Part shown: positions 17,092 to 26,480 of the stretch, one piece after another
Position numbering within the stretch: the first letter of the stretch is position 1
How the letters are laid out: each line of letters opens with the position of its first letter
NCBI GenBank assembly: GCA_016709965.1
Contig: JADJLT010000001.1
Span: forward strand, 558,001-622,000
Source of the DNA: Betaproteobacteria bacterium
GTDB taxonomy: Bacteria > Pseudomonadota > Gammaproteobacteria > Burkholderiales > Rhodocyclaceae
Length of the DNA: 64,000 bases
Reading direction: 5' to 3'
The notes under the pieces: generated by a model
Databases searched by the model: none
The model's input: the letters and a program-made list of their open reading frames with translations, nothing else
Told to the model about the DNA's origin: nothing
Program-made: the position numbers and the translations under genes

Positions 17092-18651
17092 ATGCTGCAT
17101 CGCAAAGCTCTGTCGCTACTTCGCCGTTTGTGTGGCACCGCGCTGTGTGCAGCTCTCTTGCTACTGTCCGCACCTACGCTGGCAGACGCCGACTCCTTCA
17201 CCTCGGACAATACGCCAAGACTTTCCTTGATCATGCCTTCGCTGGCCGATCCTGGTTCTGCCGACGATACGGATATGCTGATCGTCCATGAAATGCCGGT
17301 CGTTCCTCAGTTGTCGAGCACCATCGACCTGACTATCCATTCGAATAATCTGTGGGAACGCATTCGCAACGGTTTTGCGATGACCAATCTCAACGACGAT
17401 CTGGTCCTGCACTATCAGCAGTGGTACATGAATCGTCCCGATGCACTGCGCCGCATGGTTGAACGCAGTCGGCCCTACTTACATTACATCGTTGAAGAAC
17501 TGGAAGCGCGAGGCATGCCGACCGAACTGGCATTGCTGCCCATGGTGGAAAGCGCGTTCAACCCGAATGCCAATTCATCAGCCCATGCCTCAGGTCTGTG
17601 GCAGTTCATCCCGGCCACCGGAAAACGATTCAATCTCGAACAAAACTGGTGGCGTGACGAACGGCGGGATGTCCTTTCGTCAACGGGTGCGGCGCTGGAC
17701 TACCTGCAAGCGATCTACGACATGCACGGAGATTGGCATCTGGCGCTTGCGTCGTATAACTGGGGTGAAGGGGCAGTCAAGCGTGCGATTGGAAAGAACG
17801 AGTCGCGCGGCCTGCCAACCGACTATCCCAATCTGACCATGCCCAACGAAACCCGGAACTACGTGCCCAAGCTGCAGGCACTGAAGAACATTCTGGGTGA
17901 CCCGGCCATGATCTCCCAACTGGGTTTGCCGGTGATCCCGAACGAACCCTATTTTGCAACGCTGGAAACCCGTCGCCCAATGGATGTCAAGACGGCAGCG
18001 CGACTCGCAAACATCTCACTGGAAGAGTTTAAGCGCCTGAATCCATCGCACAATCGCCCGATCATCAAGGCTGACACCCCACTGGTGATCCCTGCCGACA
18101 AACTGGACGCCTTCCGCAGCAATCTGAAAAACACGCAGGCACCGCTAACGCAATGGCAGGCCTACACCGTCACTTCGGCCTCCAGGCTTGATCGTATTGC
18201 AGCAGATTTCGACACCACAGCACGCGAACTGGCTCAAGTGAATGGTCTTTCAGAAAAAGTTCGTCTGGGCGCCGGTTCAACCTTGCTGGTACCGGGCAGC
18301 GGAAGCAGCATCAGCCTGAATAACTTGCTGAATACCTCGGCGCCGCAACACATCATTGAACCGGAGCCGGTTGTACACACCTGCGGCAAGGCAAAACGCG
18401 GAAAACACGCGGCCAAGAAATGCAGCAAGCGTGAGCAGCGTCTCGCCGCAAAAAGCAACAAGGCAGGCGGCAAGGCAGCAGCAGGAAAAACCGGCGGCAA
18501 GCAATCCAAGGCCGCCGAAAAATCCGGCAAGGCAAGCGCCAAGGCTGCGGCCAAAGCGACCGGCAAGAGCAAGACGAAGGGTGCTGTCACCACAAAGCCC
18601 GGCAAAAACGGGGCCAAGGTCGAAAAATCCAACCGTGGCCGTCGGGGCTAG
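17092..18651 (+). CDS. mltD: Membrane-bound lytic murein transglycosylase D-like protein with basic tail
   Basis: 519 residues from the ATG at 17092, which has AGGAG upstream; the open frame extends further 5' without a better start. An N-terminal signal peptide (LCAALLLLSAPTLADA) exports it. The SLT goose-type lysozyme domain has catalytic E153 in MVESAFNP, then SSAHASGLWQFIPATGK and LASYNWGEGAVKRAI. One LysM-like peptidoglycan-binding segment follows at about 352-400. The last ~75 residues are an unusual Lys/Ala/Gly-rich tail resembling histone H1. It cleaves peptidoglycan glycan strands, forming anhydromuramic ends. Confidence 0.88.
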   Translation: MLHRKALSLLRRLCGTALCAALLLLSAPTLADADSFTSDNTPRLSLIMPSLADPGSADDTDMLIVHEMPVVPQLSSTIDLTIHSNNLWERIRNGFAMTNLNDDLVLHYQQWYMNRPDALRRMVERSRPYLHYIVEELEARGMPTELALLPMVESAFNPNANSSAHASGLWQFIPATGKRFNLEQNWWRDERRDVLSSTGAALDYLQAIYDMHGDWHLALASYNWGEGAVKRAIGKNESRGLPTDYPNLTMPNETRNYVPKLQALKNILGDPAMISQLGLPVIPNEPYFATLETRRPMDVKTAARLANISLEEFKRLNPSHNRPIIKADTPLVIPADKLDAFRSNLKNTQAPLTQWQAYTVTSASRLDRIAADFDTTARELAQVNGLSEKVRLGAGSTLLVPGSGSSISLNNLLNTSAPQHIIEPEPVVHTCGKAKRGKHAAKKCSKREQRLAAKSNKAGGKAAAGKTGGKQSKAAEKSGKASAKAAAKATGKSKTKGAVTTKPGKNGAKVEKSNRGRRG

Positions 18652-18657
18652 TACAGA

Positions 18658-20631
18658 TCAGCCAGCCAGGTGGCAGCTGACGATATGCGTTCCTGACATC
18701 TCGGTCACTGTCGGGTAACTTTGCCGACAAACATCCGTTGCCAGCGGGCAGCGCGGATGAAAGTGGCACCCCTCAGGCGGATTAGCCGGCGATGGTGTCT
18801 CACCGGACAGGCGAATGATCTCGGTATGGCCATCGAGGCGCGGCGCTGGCACTGCGGACAATAATGCCTGGGTGTATGGATGCCTTGGCGAACGCAAAAC
18901 TTCTTCCGCCCTGCCCTGCTCAACGATGCGCCCGAGATACATCACGGCGACATCGTGTGCCAGATATTCCACCACCGCAAAATTATGTGTGATGAACAGG
19001 TAGGCAACACCGAGTTCCACCTGCAAACTCTTCAGCAAATTGAGAATTTGCGCCTGCACCGAGACATCGAGCGCTGATGTCGGTTCGTCACAGATCAGCA
19101 ATTCAGGTTGTACGGCAAGCGCACGCGCGATGGCGATACGCTGGCGCTGCCCCCCGGAGAATTCATGCGGGTAGCGCTCGACAGCTTCCATCGGCAGGCC
19201 GACTTGCTGCAGCAAGGCTAGTACCGCTTCCCGGTTGCCGGATTCTGCTTCGACACCGAGCGCCCCCATGCCTTCGGCGATGATTTCCCCGACACGCAAC
19301 CGCGGGTTGAGCGAGGCAAAAGGATCCTGAAAAATCATCTGCATGTGCCGGCGCGCACTACGCAGCCGCCGACCCTTCAGCCCAACCAGTTCATTGCCGC
19401 CCAGCGTCACGCTGCCAGCGGTTGGTTTGATCAATTGCAGCAGCGCCTTGCCCACCGTCGTCTTGCCGCAGCCGGATTCCCCGACCAGCGCCAGCGTGCG
19501 CCCGGCGGAGATGGCCAGCGAAACACCATCGACCGCGCGAACATGGCCCACCGTCCGCTGCAGAAAACCTTTGCGAATCGGGAAATGCACTTTCAGTTCA
19601 TCCACTTGCAGAAAGGCTCGACCCGGTTCGATATCGAGCTCGGTCACCGCATTGCGCGTCCGGGCATCTTCGACGGCTTCGCCCTGCCAGTGACAGCGCA
19701 CCGTATGCCCTACTGCAATTTCACGCCAGGGCGGTGACTCGGCGCGGCAAACCGGCATCACGTAGTTGCAGCGTTCGGCAAAGCGGCAACCCGACGGCAT
19801 GGCGGCCAGCGATGGCACCTGGCCCGGAATGGTCGTCAGCCGCAGACCGCGCCGTGAAACCTCCGGCAAGGCCTGAAACAAGGCCTGGGTATAGGGGTGC
19901 CGCGGCTGCGTAAAGAACGCTTCGCGGCTGGCAACCTCGACCAATTCGCCGGCATACATGACACCAATACGATGGGCCATGCGGGCAACGACGCCCAGGT
20001 CATGCGTGATGAGCAACATGCCCATGCCGCGGTCAACCTGAATTTTTGCCAATAAATCGAGAATTTGCGCCTGCACGGTCACGTCGAGCGCAGTGGTCGG
20101 CTCGTCGGCAATCAGCAGCTCAGGCTCGCCGGCCAGCGCAACGGCGATCATCACCCGCTGCTTCATGCCACCGGACAGCTGGAACGGGTATTCCGTCAGG
20201 CGACGTTCCGGATCGGCAATGCCAACCAGACGCAACAACTCAATCATGCGAGGAATCGCCGCGTGACCAGACAGCCCACGATGGCGCTCCAGCACTTCGC
20301 CGATCTGTCGACCGACGGTGAGCACCGGATTCAGGCTGGTCGCCGGCTCCTGAAAAATCATCGCCATCCGGCCACCGCGATAGGCGCGCATCTCGGCTTC
20401 GGAGAGACTGAGCAGTTCTTCGTCTTCCAGCGCCACCTTGCCGTTCAGAATACGGCCGGCGGCCGGTAGCAGCCGCATGATGCCTTGCGCCGTGGCCGAC
20501 TTGCCACAGCCGGACTCACCGAGGAGCGCGAAGGTCTCCCCTTTCGAAATCGCAAAGGAAATGCCGTCGACCGCGGCAAGCGTCGTCTTGCCGGCGGTGA
20601 AGCCCAAACGGAGATTGTCGACCTTCAACAT
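18658..20631 (-). CDS. yejF: Peptide ABC transporter ATP-binding protein with two fused nucleotide-binding domains
   Basis: 657 residues with two complete ATPase domains. The first has GESGCGKSATAQ, LSGGMKQRV and LLIADEPTTALDV; the second GESGCGKTTVGK, FSGGQRQRI and LLICDEPTSALDV. Each is followed by an oligopeptide-transporter C-terminal motif with cysteines (RFAERCNY..., HPRCPLATDVC), matching the DppD-DppF-type fusion YejF. It energises uptake of peptides such as microcin C in Escherichia coli. It directly abuts yejE and is last in the yejBEF operon. It converges with mltD 6 bp away. Confidence 0.85.
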   Translation of the reverse strand: MLKVDNLRLGFTAGKTTLAAVDGISFAISKGETFALLGESGCGKSATAQGIMRLLPAAGRILNGKVALEDEELLSLSEAEMRAYRGGRMAMIFQEPATSLNPVLTVGRQIGEVLERHRGLSGHAAIPRMIELLRLVGIADPERRLTEYPFQLSGGMKQRVMIAVALAGEPELLIADEPTTALDVTVQAQILDLLAKIQVDRGMGMLLITHDLGVVARMAHRIGVMYAGELVEVASREAFFTQPRHPYTQALFQALPEVSRRGLRLTTIPGQVPSLAAMPSGCRFAERCNYVMPVCRAESPPWREIAVGHTVRCHWQGEAVEDARTRNAVTELDIEPGRAFLQVDELKVHFPIRKGFLQRTVGHVRAVDGVSLAISAGRTLALVGESGCGKTTVGKALLQLIKPTAGSVTLGGNELVGLKGRRLRSARRHMQMIFQDPFASLNPRLRVGEIIAEGMGALGVEAESGNREAVLALLQQVGLPMEAVERYPHEFSGGQRQRIAIARALAVQPELLICDEPTSALDVSVQAQILNLLKSLQVELGVAYLFITHNFAVVEYLAHDVAVMYLGRIVEQGRAEEVLRSPRHPYTQALLSAVPAPRLDGHTEIIRLSGETPSPANPPEGCHFHPRCPLATDVCRQSYPTVTEMSGTHIVSCHLAG

Positions 20632-22014
20632 TTATGCGGCCCTCGGGTCGAATGCGTCGCGGACCGCGTCGGCAAACAGGTTGGCTGCCAGCACCAGCAA
20701 GAACATCGCTGAAAATGCCGCCGCCAGTGACCACCAGACGACCGGCTCACGACCCAGTTCCATGCGGGCGTTATTGATCATCGTGCCAAAGCTGGTCATC
20801 GTCGGATCGACGCCGATGCCGACGTAGGACAAGACCGCCTCGGCCAGCACCAACCCGGAGAAATCCATGACCAGCGCAATGATGACGATATGCATCAGGT
20901 TGGGCAGGATGTGGCGAATGATGATGCGCCAGTTCGACACGCCGAAAGCCTGTGCCGCCTGAATGTATTCGAGTTCGCGCAGCTTCAGCGTTTCGCCGCG
21001 CAGCAGCCGGCAAAGACCTGTCCAGCTGGTGATGCCGAGGATGCCACACAATGCCAGCAGGCGCAGGTCGGCCCGCTCGGCCGCAGTCGAGAACCAGTCG
21101 GGATGGGTGTCGATCACCACCTGCATCATCAACACGGCGGCAGCGATCAGCAGCACGCCGGGAATCGAATTGAGCACCGTGTAGATGTACTGAATGACAT
21201 CATCCACCCAGCCACGGAAATAGCCGGCCACAATGCCGAGCAGCACCGCCATCGGCAGCATGACCAGCGTCGTCACCAGGCCGATGATCAGCCCGGTACG
21301 CACACTCTTGAGGATTTGATAGAGCACATCCTGGCCGACCTTATCGGTGCCGAACACATGGTACAACCCGGAGAGCCAGAACAACGGCACGACCATTAAC
21401 AGCATGATGAGCAGCGTCGCCAAGACCGCATCCCAGGCGAAGGCCAATTCAGCAATTTTCAATTTCTGGATTTTTTTCCGGTTGACCGCGGCAACCACGC
21501 CAAACGCTCCCAACCAACCCACAAAGGCCAGCATCCCTGCCTTGAAGGCGGTGAAACCGACATCAGCCGCCACTTCATCCTCACGCTCGCCCAGATGCTT
21601 CCCACCATATTTCAGGCGCGGGTAATCACGCACCGAACCCTGCCCCGGCACATCGATGGTCTCCTTGGCGTAAAGGCGGGTCGCAAACGGCTGAGAATAA
21701 GTTTTCTCGTTCCGCAGGCGCAAGGGCGCAGCAATCGCATCGAGCACCGACAGAACCTCGACCGCATAAACTGCCTTCTGCCCCGGCTTGCCGTCGAGCT
21801 GCACCCGATAATGCAGCGAATCGAGCAGACCGATCAAAATGAACGCAAGCAGCACGGTGGCCGACGCCATGCCCACGCGGTTCGCCCCGACCCGCCGCCA
21901 CGCGGCGAGCAGTGGCGGATTTCTGGCGATCATGACACCAACACCAATACCGCCTGCGACCAGCAACCAGATCAGGATATCCGACCAGAGAACAATGACC
22001 TCAAAACCCATCAT
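20632..22014 (-). CDS. yejE: Peptide ABC transporter permease
   Basis: 460 residues. The C-terminal half is a DppC-type permease with the EAA loop (IQAAQAFGVSNWRIIIRHILPNLM). The N-terminal half has a first membrane helix followed by a long periplasmic-looking segment (about 65-150) and another helix, making it longer than the ~340-residue E. coli YejE. Its ATG overlaps the yejB stop (ATGA), so translation is coupled. Confidence 0.82.
   Translation of the reverse strand: MMGFEVIVLWSDILIWLLVAGGIGVGVMIARNPPLLAAWRRVGANRVGMASATVLLAFILIGLLDSLHYRVQLDGKPGQKAVYAVEVLSVLDAIAAPLRLRNEKTYSQPFATRLYAKETIDVPGQGSVRDYPRLKYGGKHLGEREDEVAADVGFTAFKAGMLAFVGWLGAFGVVAAVNRKKIQKLKIAELAFAWDAVLATLLIMLLMVVPLFWLSGLYHVFGTDKVGQDVLYQILKSVRTGLIIGLVTTLVMLPMAVLLGIVAGYFRGWVDDVIQYIYTVLNSIPGVLLIAAAVLMMQVVIDTHPDWFSTAAERADLRLLALCGILGITSWTGLCRLLRGETLKLRELEYIQAAQAFGVSNWRIIIRHILPNLMHIVIIALVMDFSGLVLAEAVLSYVGIGVDPTMTSFGTMINNARMELGREPVVWWSLAAAFSAMFLLVLAANLFADAVRDAFDPRAA
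21471..21491 (+). repeat. Copy 2 of the dispersed T-run/CCGGTTGACCGCGG motif
   Basis: TTTTTTTCCGGTTGACCGCG on the plus strand, inside yejE (antisense), where it encodes AVNRKKIQK in the permease. The same motif in an intergenic setting at 11163 and 63787 argues against simple coding constraint. Confidence 0.5.
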
Positions 22015-22988
22015 TCGAAGCGAATCCGCGGATCAACCAGCGTGTAGGAAATATCGGTCAGGATCAGGCCGACGATATAGAGCACCGAGCCGATGAAGAC
22101 CATCGAGCGCACCACCGAAAAATCCTGCGCGTTGATGGCGTCGATGGTGTAGCTGCCGAGACCGGGGATGCCGAAAAAGGACTCCGTCAACAGCGAGCCC
22201 ATGAAAAGCAGCGGGATGACCACGACGACGCCGGTCAGAATGGGAATCAGCGCGTTGCGCAGCACATGGCGGAAGAACACCACCGTTTCCGGCAAGCCCT
22301 TGGCGCGGGCGGTCCGCACATAATCCTTGCCCACCTCTTCGAGAAAGATCGTCCGATACCAGCGCGTTGACGACCCGATGCCCGACACCACGCCAATCAG
22401 CACCGGCAGGATCAGGAAACGCCAAGCCTCCAACCCCGCCCCAAAGCCGGAAATCGGCACCAGTCGCCACACCTTGCTGATCAGATACTGGCCGCCAATG
22501 ATGTAGAACAGCCCAGAGACCGACATCGCTGCCACGCACAGAACGACGCCCCAAAAATCGAAAGCCGTGGCACGGAAAAAGGCCAGCGTCAGCGCGAAAG
22601 TAATCGCCACAAATAATCCAAGAACGAAAGTCGGCAAGGCAATGGCCAGCGACGGCAACATGCGGCTACCGATTTCCCGGGCAATATCCCGGCCATCCTC
22701 GGCCCGTCCGAAATCGCCGACGAACATGCGGGCCGATTTTTCAAAGAAGATGGTGTCGGTCAGGCTAGCCAAGCCGGACGCCCCGGCATTGATCATCAGC
22801 GGCTTGTCGTATCCGCGCTCGGCTTTCCATTTCTGGATCGCATCCGGCGTCACCCGCTTTACACCCAACTGCATTCGGGCCATGTCGTCAGGCGTATTGA
22901 CGACAAAAAACAAGGCGAAGGTGATCAGATTCACCCCGATCAAAATCGGGAGGGCATAGAGAAGGCGACGAACGATGTAAGCAAGCAT
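22011..22988 (-). CDS. yejB: Peptide ABC transporter permease
   Basis: 325 residues with the N-terminal IVRRLLYALPILIGVNLITF helix of DppB-type permeases, and about six membrane segments. The EAA loop YVRTARAKGLPETVVFFRHVLRNALIP is clear. It is the first gene of yejBEF; no yejA (periplasmic binding protein) precedes it in the window. Confidence 0.85.
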   Translation of the reverse strand: MLAYIVRRLLYALPILIGVNLITFALFFVVNTPDDMARMQLGVKRVTPDAIQKWKAERGYDKPLMINAGASGLASLTDTIFFEKSARMFVGDFGRAEDGRDIAREIGSRMLPSLAIALPTFVLGLFVAITFALTLAFFRATAFDFWGVVLCVAAMSVSGLFYIIGGQYLISKVWRLVPISGFGAGLEAWRFLILPVLIGVVSGIGSSTRWYRTIFLEEVGKDYVRTARAKGLPETVVFFRHVLRNALIPILTGVVVVIPLLFMGSLLTESFFGIPGLGSYTIDAINAQDFSVVRSMVFIGSVLYIVGLILTDISYTLVDPRIRFE

Positions 22989-23245
22989 TGACCCGATTAT
23001 GCCAAGAGCTGGCCTTGAGTGGTTAAAGCATAATAAAGCGTCAAGCTGGACTCAGCGTCACCGGTACGCCGAAACGCTCCGCTTTCCCACCCCATCCGAT
23101 TAGCAATTCACGCCTGATGCTTGTTTTCCAGCGTTGCTAAAGGGCGTTTTCGAACGCAAAATACGCCGAGATGGAAGCAAGTCAATGATGCTATACCGCG
23201 CCGAAAAGTCCATTATCTGCAAGGGATCTACGCTTTCATCGCATT
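22989..23245. other. Intergenic region upstream of yejB, 257 bp
   Basis: No gene or clear structure seen. It probably contains the yejB promoter and the 3' end of the DUF2126 transcript. Confidence 0.4.
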
Positions 23246-25357
23246 TCAACTAACACTTAAAAAGCGGATGTCTACGCAGTAGTCTCCAACACCACGACAC
23301 GCTTCAGGTAACTCGGTCGTGGCCCGCTCTACAGAGGAATCCCTGTCAACTTTGCTCACGGTAACACGCTCACTACGACGCATCTCGGCATCGTCCATGT
23401 CTTCGGGCAAGCCAGGGTAAGCCTCACCACGTGGCTCCCACTCGTGGAGCGTTATCACGAAATCGCATGCCTCACCGGGGTAGCTGGCTCGAAATATCAC
23501 CGGGGCCTGCGCCCCCAGCATGGGATGCAAGCCCTGTGTCGGTGGAAAACGCCGGTAGCGAAGGCCGTAGACCTTCAACTCTCCGAGGTAATCGCGCTCC
23601 AGGCGCATGGGCAGCGGGAGATTTCCGCTGGATATGGCGATCTCAGGCCATGCGCCGCTCGCCGCCATTTCCTGCCCTTCCTTCAGGGGAGCCGGGCGCA
23701 GGCGCAGTTCGACGCGGGCGGTGCTGGAATCGATCAAGCGCGAACTCCCACCCTGTTCCTCGCTGGTGACATCGCCCAATAACGGCCAGAATTCCATGGC
23801 ACGACGTAGCTCGAGAACGTAACCCGGTAGCCGGACTTTCGCCATCAGGCGGAATTTGTCGGTACGCAGCACCTGCTCGATAGGCTTTCCCAGCCCCAAA
23901 CCCGCTAAGGCCAAGGCATCGAACACCTGCTGCAAATCCTGCTCCAGATAGAACGGCAAAGCGTGGCGGTCGTGCAGCGCCCGCCCCCAGTCGATCAGCG
24001 GCTTGTCGTAAGGTACCGCTGATAGCATGGCAACGATGGCGCGGAGCAGGCAGGCGAGCGCCGTCGCTCTTTCCGTGCTTTGCGGCATGCGCAGGGCGCG
24101 GAACTCGACCAGGCCAAGACGTCCCCGCCCTTTCAGGAAGGGATTCCACAACTTTTCGATATTGATTTCGGAACGGTGGCTGTTGCCGGCCACGTCGCAC
24201 AAGAAAGGGGCCAGGCCCTGCCACACCAGATCGGGGGTAAGCTCCGGGCAATTGGCCAGCAAGTCGAGTTCGAGCACGAGCTCATCGAAGGCATCGATCC
24301 CGCGTTCGTCCGGACGTACCGAAATGCCACTGCCGCCGACGAAATCGTGAGCGAAGAGGTAGGACAGTGCCGGGTGGTGGTTGAAGAATCGCACCAGACG
24401 CAGCACCAGTTGCGGCTGCAGGATGAAGGGGCTGGTATGCGGCGACGGGCCACCCAAAGTGATATGCCCTCCGCCACCGGAATCCGCCACGGCGCCGTTG
24501 AAATACAGGCGGTAAGGCGTCAGCCCCACGGTGCTGGCACTGTCGTAAATCCGGCGGCTGCGCCAGAGAAATTGCTCGGCGCTGGCATTGGGTGCGGAGT
24601 TGATCTCGATGACTGCCGGGTCCGGCGTGATGGTGGTGAGTTCGAAATTTTCATCGGTCGGCGGCGCGTCGCCAGCGATAATCAACGTGGACAAGCCGGC
24701 ATTGCGAGCGGAACGCGCCACGGCGTCCAGTACCTTATGGCATCGCGGCATGCTGTCAAGGGCCGGCAGACCGAGGCGTGCCGACACGCTATCTGTCGTA
24801 ACGGTGGCGATGGACAATGCGAAACGCAGTTTTTCGCTCTCCCCCTCGCCCCGTACGACGAGTTCTCGCTTATCGGTATCCGCATCAATCTCCAATTCAG
24901 TATCTCTGCTGTTGTCGACTTCGGCGTCATCTTCCGTATCGACAGGCCACCCTGCTTCGGTCAGGGCTTCCGCCAGCGCAGCAACCCAAATATCCAGGTC
25001 TGGCGATGCCGGTAACGCCTCTTCACACAACAGCGGATCGGGCGGACCTTGCCAGAACGGCGCCCCATCGCTCCGCCGATAGAGGCCAATATTCCAGCGC
25101 GGCCTGGATTCGCCGGGATAGAGGCGCCCAGTGCTGCGCAGGATCATCGCGCCCGACATATGCGTAGCAAGCTCCTTGGCCAGTTCGTGGGCCCGTGCTT
25201 CCTTTTCACCCCCCAGCGCACTGCTCAGCCATTCCGGCGCTTGCGAATAGCGATCAGTGAAGGTCGGCTCGGAGCCGACCCAAAGGTTCAGGCCACGCTC
25301 ACGGACGGCCCGGTCGTGCTCACGAACAGCCAATGTGAAGGCATCTGTCGAATTCAT
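23246..25357 (-). CDS. DUF2126 protein (putative amidoligase), standalone
   Basis: 703 residues from the ATG at 25357 (25366 is an alternative; GGGAA upstream). The N-terminal GLNLWVGSEPTFTDRYSQAPEW and RLYPGESRPRWNIGLYRR, and later VIEINSAPNASAEQFLWRS and YFNGAVADSGGGGHITLGG, match the DUF2126 family, usually the C-terminal half of ~1100-residue proteins whose first half is a transglutaminase-like protease. Here the transglutaminase part is absent. Family members are predicted ATP-grasp/COOH-NH2-ligase-like enzymes. It follows korB by 76 bp on the same strand. Confidence 0.75.
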   Translation of the reverse strand: MNSTDAFTLAVREHDRAVRERGLNLWVGSEPTFTDRYSQAPEWLSSALGGEKEARAHELAKELATHMSGAMILRSTGRLYPGESRPRWNIGLYRRSDGAPFWQGPPDPLLCEEALPASPDLDIWVAALAEALTEAGWPVDTEDDAEVDNSRDTELEIDADTDKRELVVRGEGESEKLRFALSIATVTTDSVSARLGLPALDSMPRCHKVLDAVARSARNAGLSTLIIAGDAPPTDENFELTTITPDPAVIEINSAPNASAEQFLWRSRRIYDSASTVGLTPYRLYFNGAVADSGGGGHITLGGPSPHTSPFILQPQLVLRLVRFFNHHPALSYLFAHDFVGGSGISVRPDERGIDAFDELVLELDLLANCPELTPDLVWQGLAPFLCDVAGNSHRSEINIEKLWNPFLKGRGRLGLVEFRALRMPQSTERATALACLLRAIVAMLSAVPYDKPLIDWGRALHDRHALPFYLEQDLQQVFDALALAGLGLGKPIEQVLRTDKFRLMAKVRLPGYVLELRRAMEFWPLLGDVTSEEQGGSSRLIDSSTARVELRLRPAPLKEGQEMAASGAWPEIAISSGNLPLPMRLERDYLGELKVYGLRYRRFPPTQGLHPMLGAQAPVIFRASYPGEACDFVITLHEWEPRGEAYPGLPEDMDDAEMRRSERVTVSKVDRDSSVERATTELPEACRGVGDYCVDIRFLSVS

Positions 25358-25433
25358 GATAAGCATTTCCCGGCCGACTATCTGCAGCCCAAGCACTTGC
25401 CCGGCTCAAGCCTCAGGCAAGGCTGATCGTCGA

Positions 25434-26480
25434 TCAGTGTTCGGCAGCAACCGTCCATGCAGCACCTCCCAGCAGCAGTGATTCCAGATGACCAGACCCT
25501 TTCTCGGCCACGAGGGCGGCGGATTGCTCGGCGCACAGCTCTTCGTAGGCCGGCAGGCTGGCATTGCGGAAGATGCCGAGCGGCAGCGGAAATTCCGGCG
25601 CCTGCATTTGCGACAGTAAAAAGCCCAGGCTGGACTCGGGCATGGCGGCGTCATGTACCAGCAGATCAGCCTCATTGACGCCATTAGCGCCCAGTGTGAC
25701 GACCTCGGGCCGCAGCCCCCTGAGGCGAATACCCTTGTCGCGCTGCTTGCCGAAGATCATCGACATGCCGTGTTCGAGCACAAGGCGGGCATCGTCGCGC
25801 GTCGCTTTGTTGGTCAATGCTTCGTAGGTGCCGTCAGCGAACATATTGCAGTTTTGCAGTACCTCAACAAAGGCCGTGCCGCGATGCACGGCAGCCTGCT
25901 TCAAGATCGCGCCAAGATTGGCGAGGTCGGTATCGACGGTACGCGCCACAAACGTAGCCCCGGCGCCGATGGCCACGGCCACCGGATTGAAGGGCCGGTC
26001 GATATTGCCGTAGGGCGTGGTCTTGGTCTTCTGGCCGATCTCCGAGGTGGGCGATGCCTGCCCCTTGGTCAGTCCGTAGATGCGGTTGTTGAGCAGGACA
26101 ATCTTGATGCCGATATTTCGCCGCATGGCGTGGATGAAATGGTTGCCGCCAATGGCCAGCGCGTCGCCGTCGCCGGTCACCACCCAGACCGACAACTCGG
26201 GCCGGGCCAGCTTCAGGCCGCTGGCAATGGCCGGCGCCCGGCCGTGGATGCTGTGCATCCCGTAGGTTTCCATGTAATAGGGAAAGCGCGAGGAACAACC
26301 GATGCCGGAAATGAAAGCGTAATTTTCACGCGGCGCATCCAGTGTAGGCAGCAGTTTCTGGATCTGCGTGAGCAGCGCGTGGTCGCCGCAGCCCGGGCAC
26401 CAGCGAACCGCCTGCGAGCTTTCGAAATCCTTTTTGGTCAGGGCATGGAATTCGATGGACTTTTCGATGGGCTGGTTCAT
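25434..26480 (-). CDS. korB: 2-oxoacid:acceptor oxidoreductase beta subunit
   Basis: 348 residues. Starts with a VRWCPGCGDHALL motif and carries the thiamine diphosphate site GDGDALAIGGNHFIHAMRRN...LLNNRIYGLTKGQ. Together with the alpha subunit it oxidatively decarboxylates 2-oxoglutarate (or another 2-oxoacid) to the acyl-CoA with reduction of ferredoxin. The start overlaps the alpha subunit stop by 4 bp. No ferredoxin domain is fused, so an external ferredoxin is expected. Confidence 0.9.
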   Translation of the reverse strand: MNQPIEKSIEFHALTKKDFESSQAVRWCPGCGDHALLTQIQKLLPTLDAPRENYAFISGIGCSSRFPYYMETYGMHSIHGRAPAIASGLKLARPELSVWVVTGDGDALAIGGNHFIHAMRRNIGIKIVLLNNRIYGLTKGQASPTSEIGQKTKTTPYGNIDRPFNPVAVAIGAGATFVARTVDTDLANLGAILKQAAVHRGTAFVEVLQNCNMFADGTYEALTNKATRDDARLVLEHGMSMIFGKQRDKGIRLRGLRPEVVTLGANGVNEADLLVHDAAMPESSLGFLLSQMQAPEFPLPLGIFRNASLPAYEELCAEQSAALVAEKGSGHLESLLLGGAAWTVAAEH

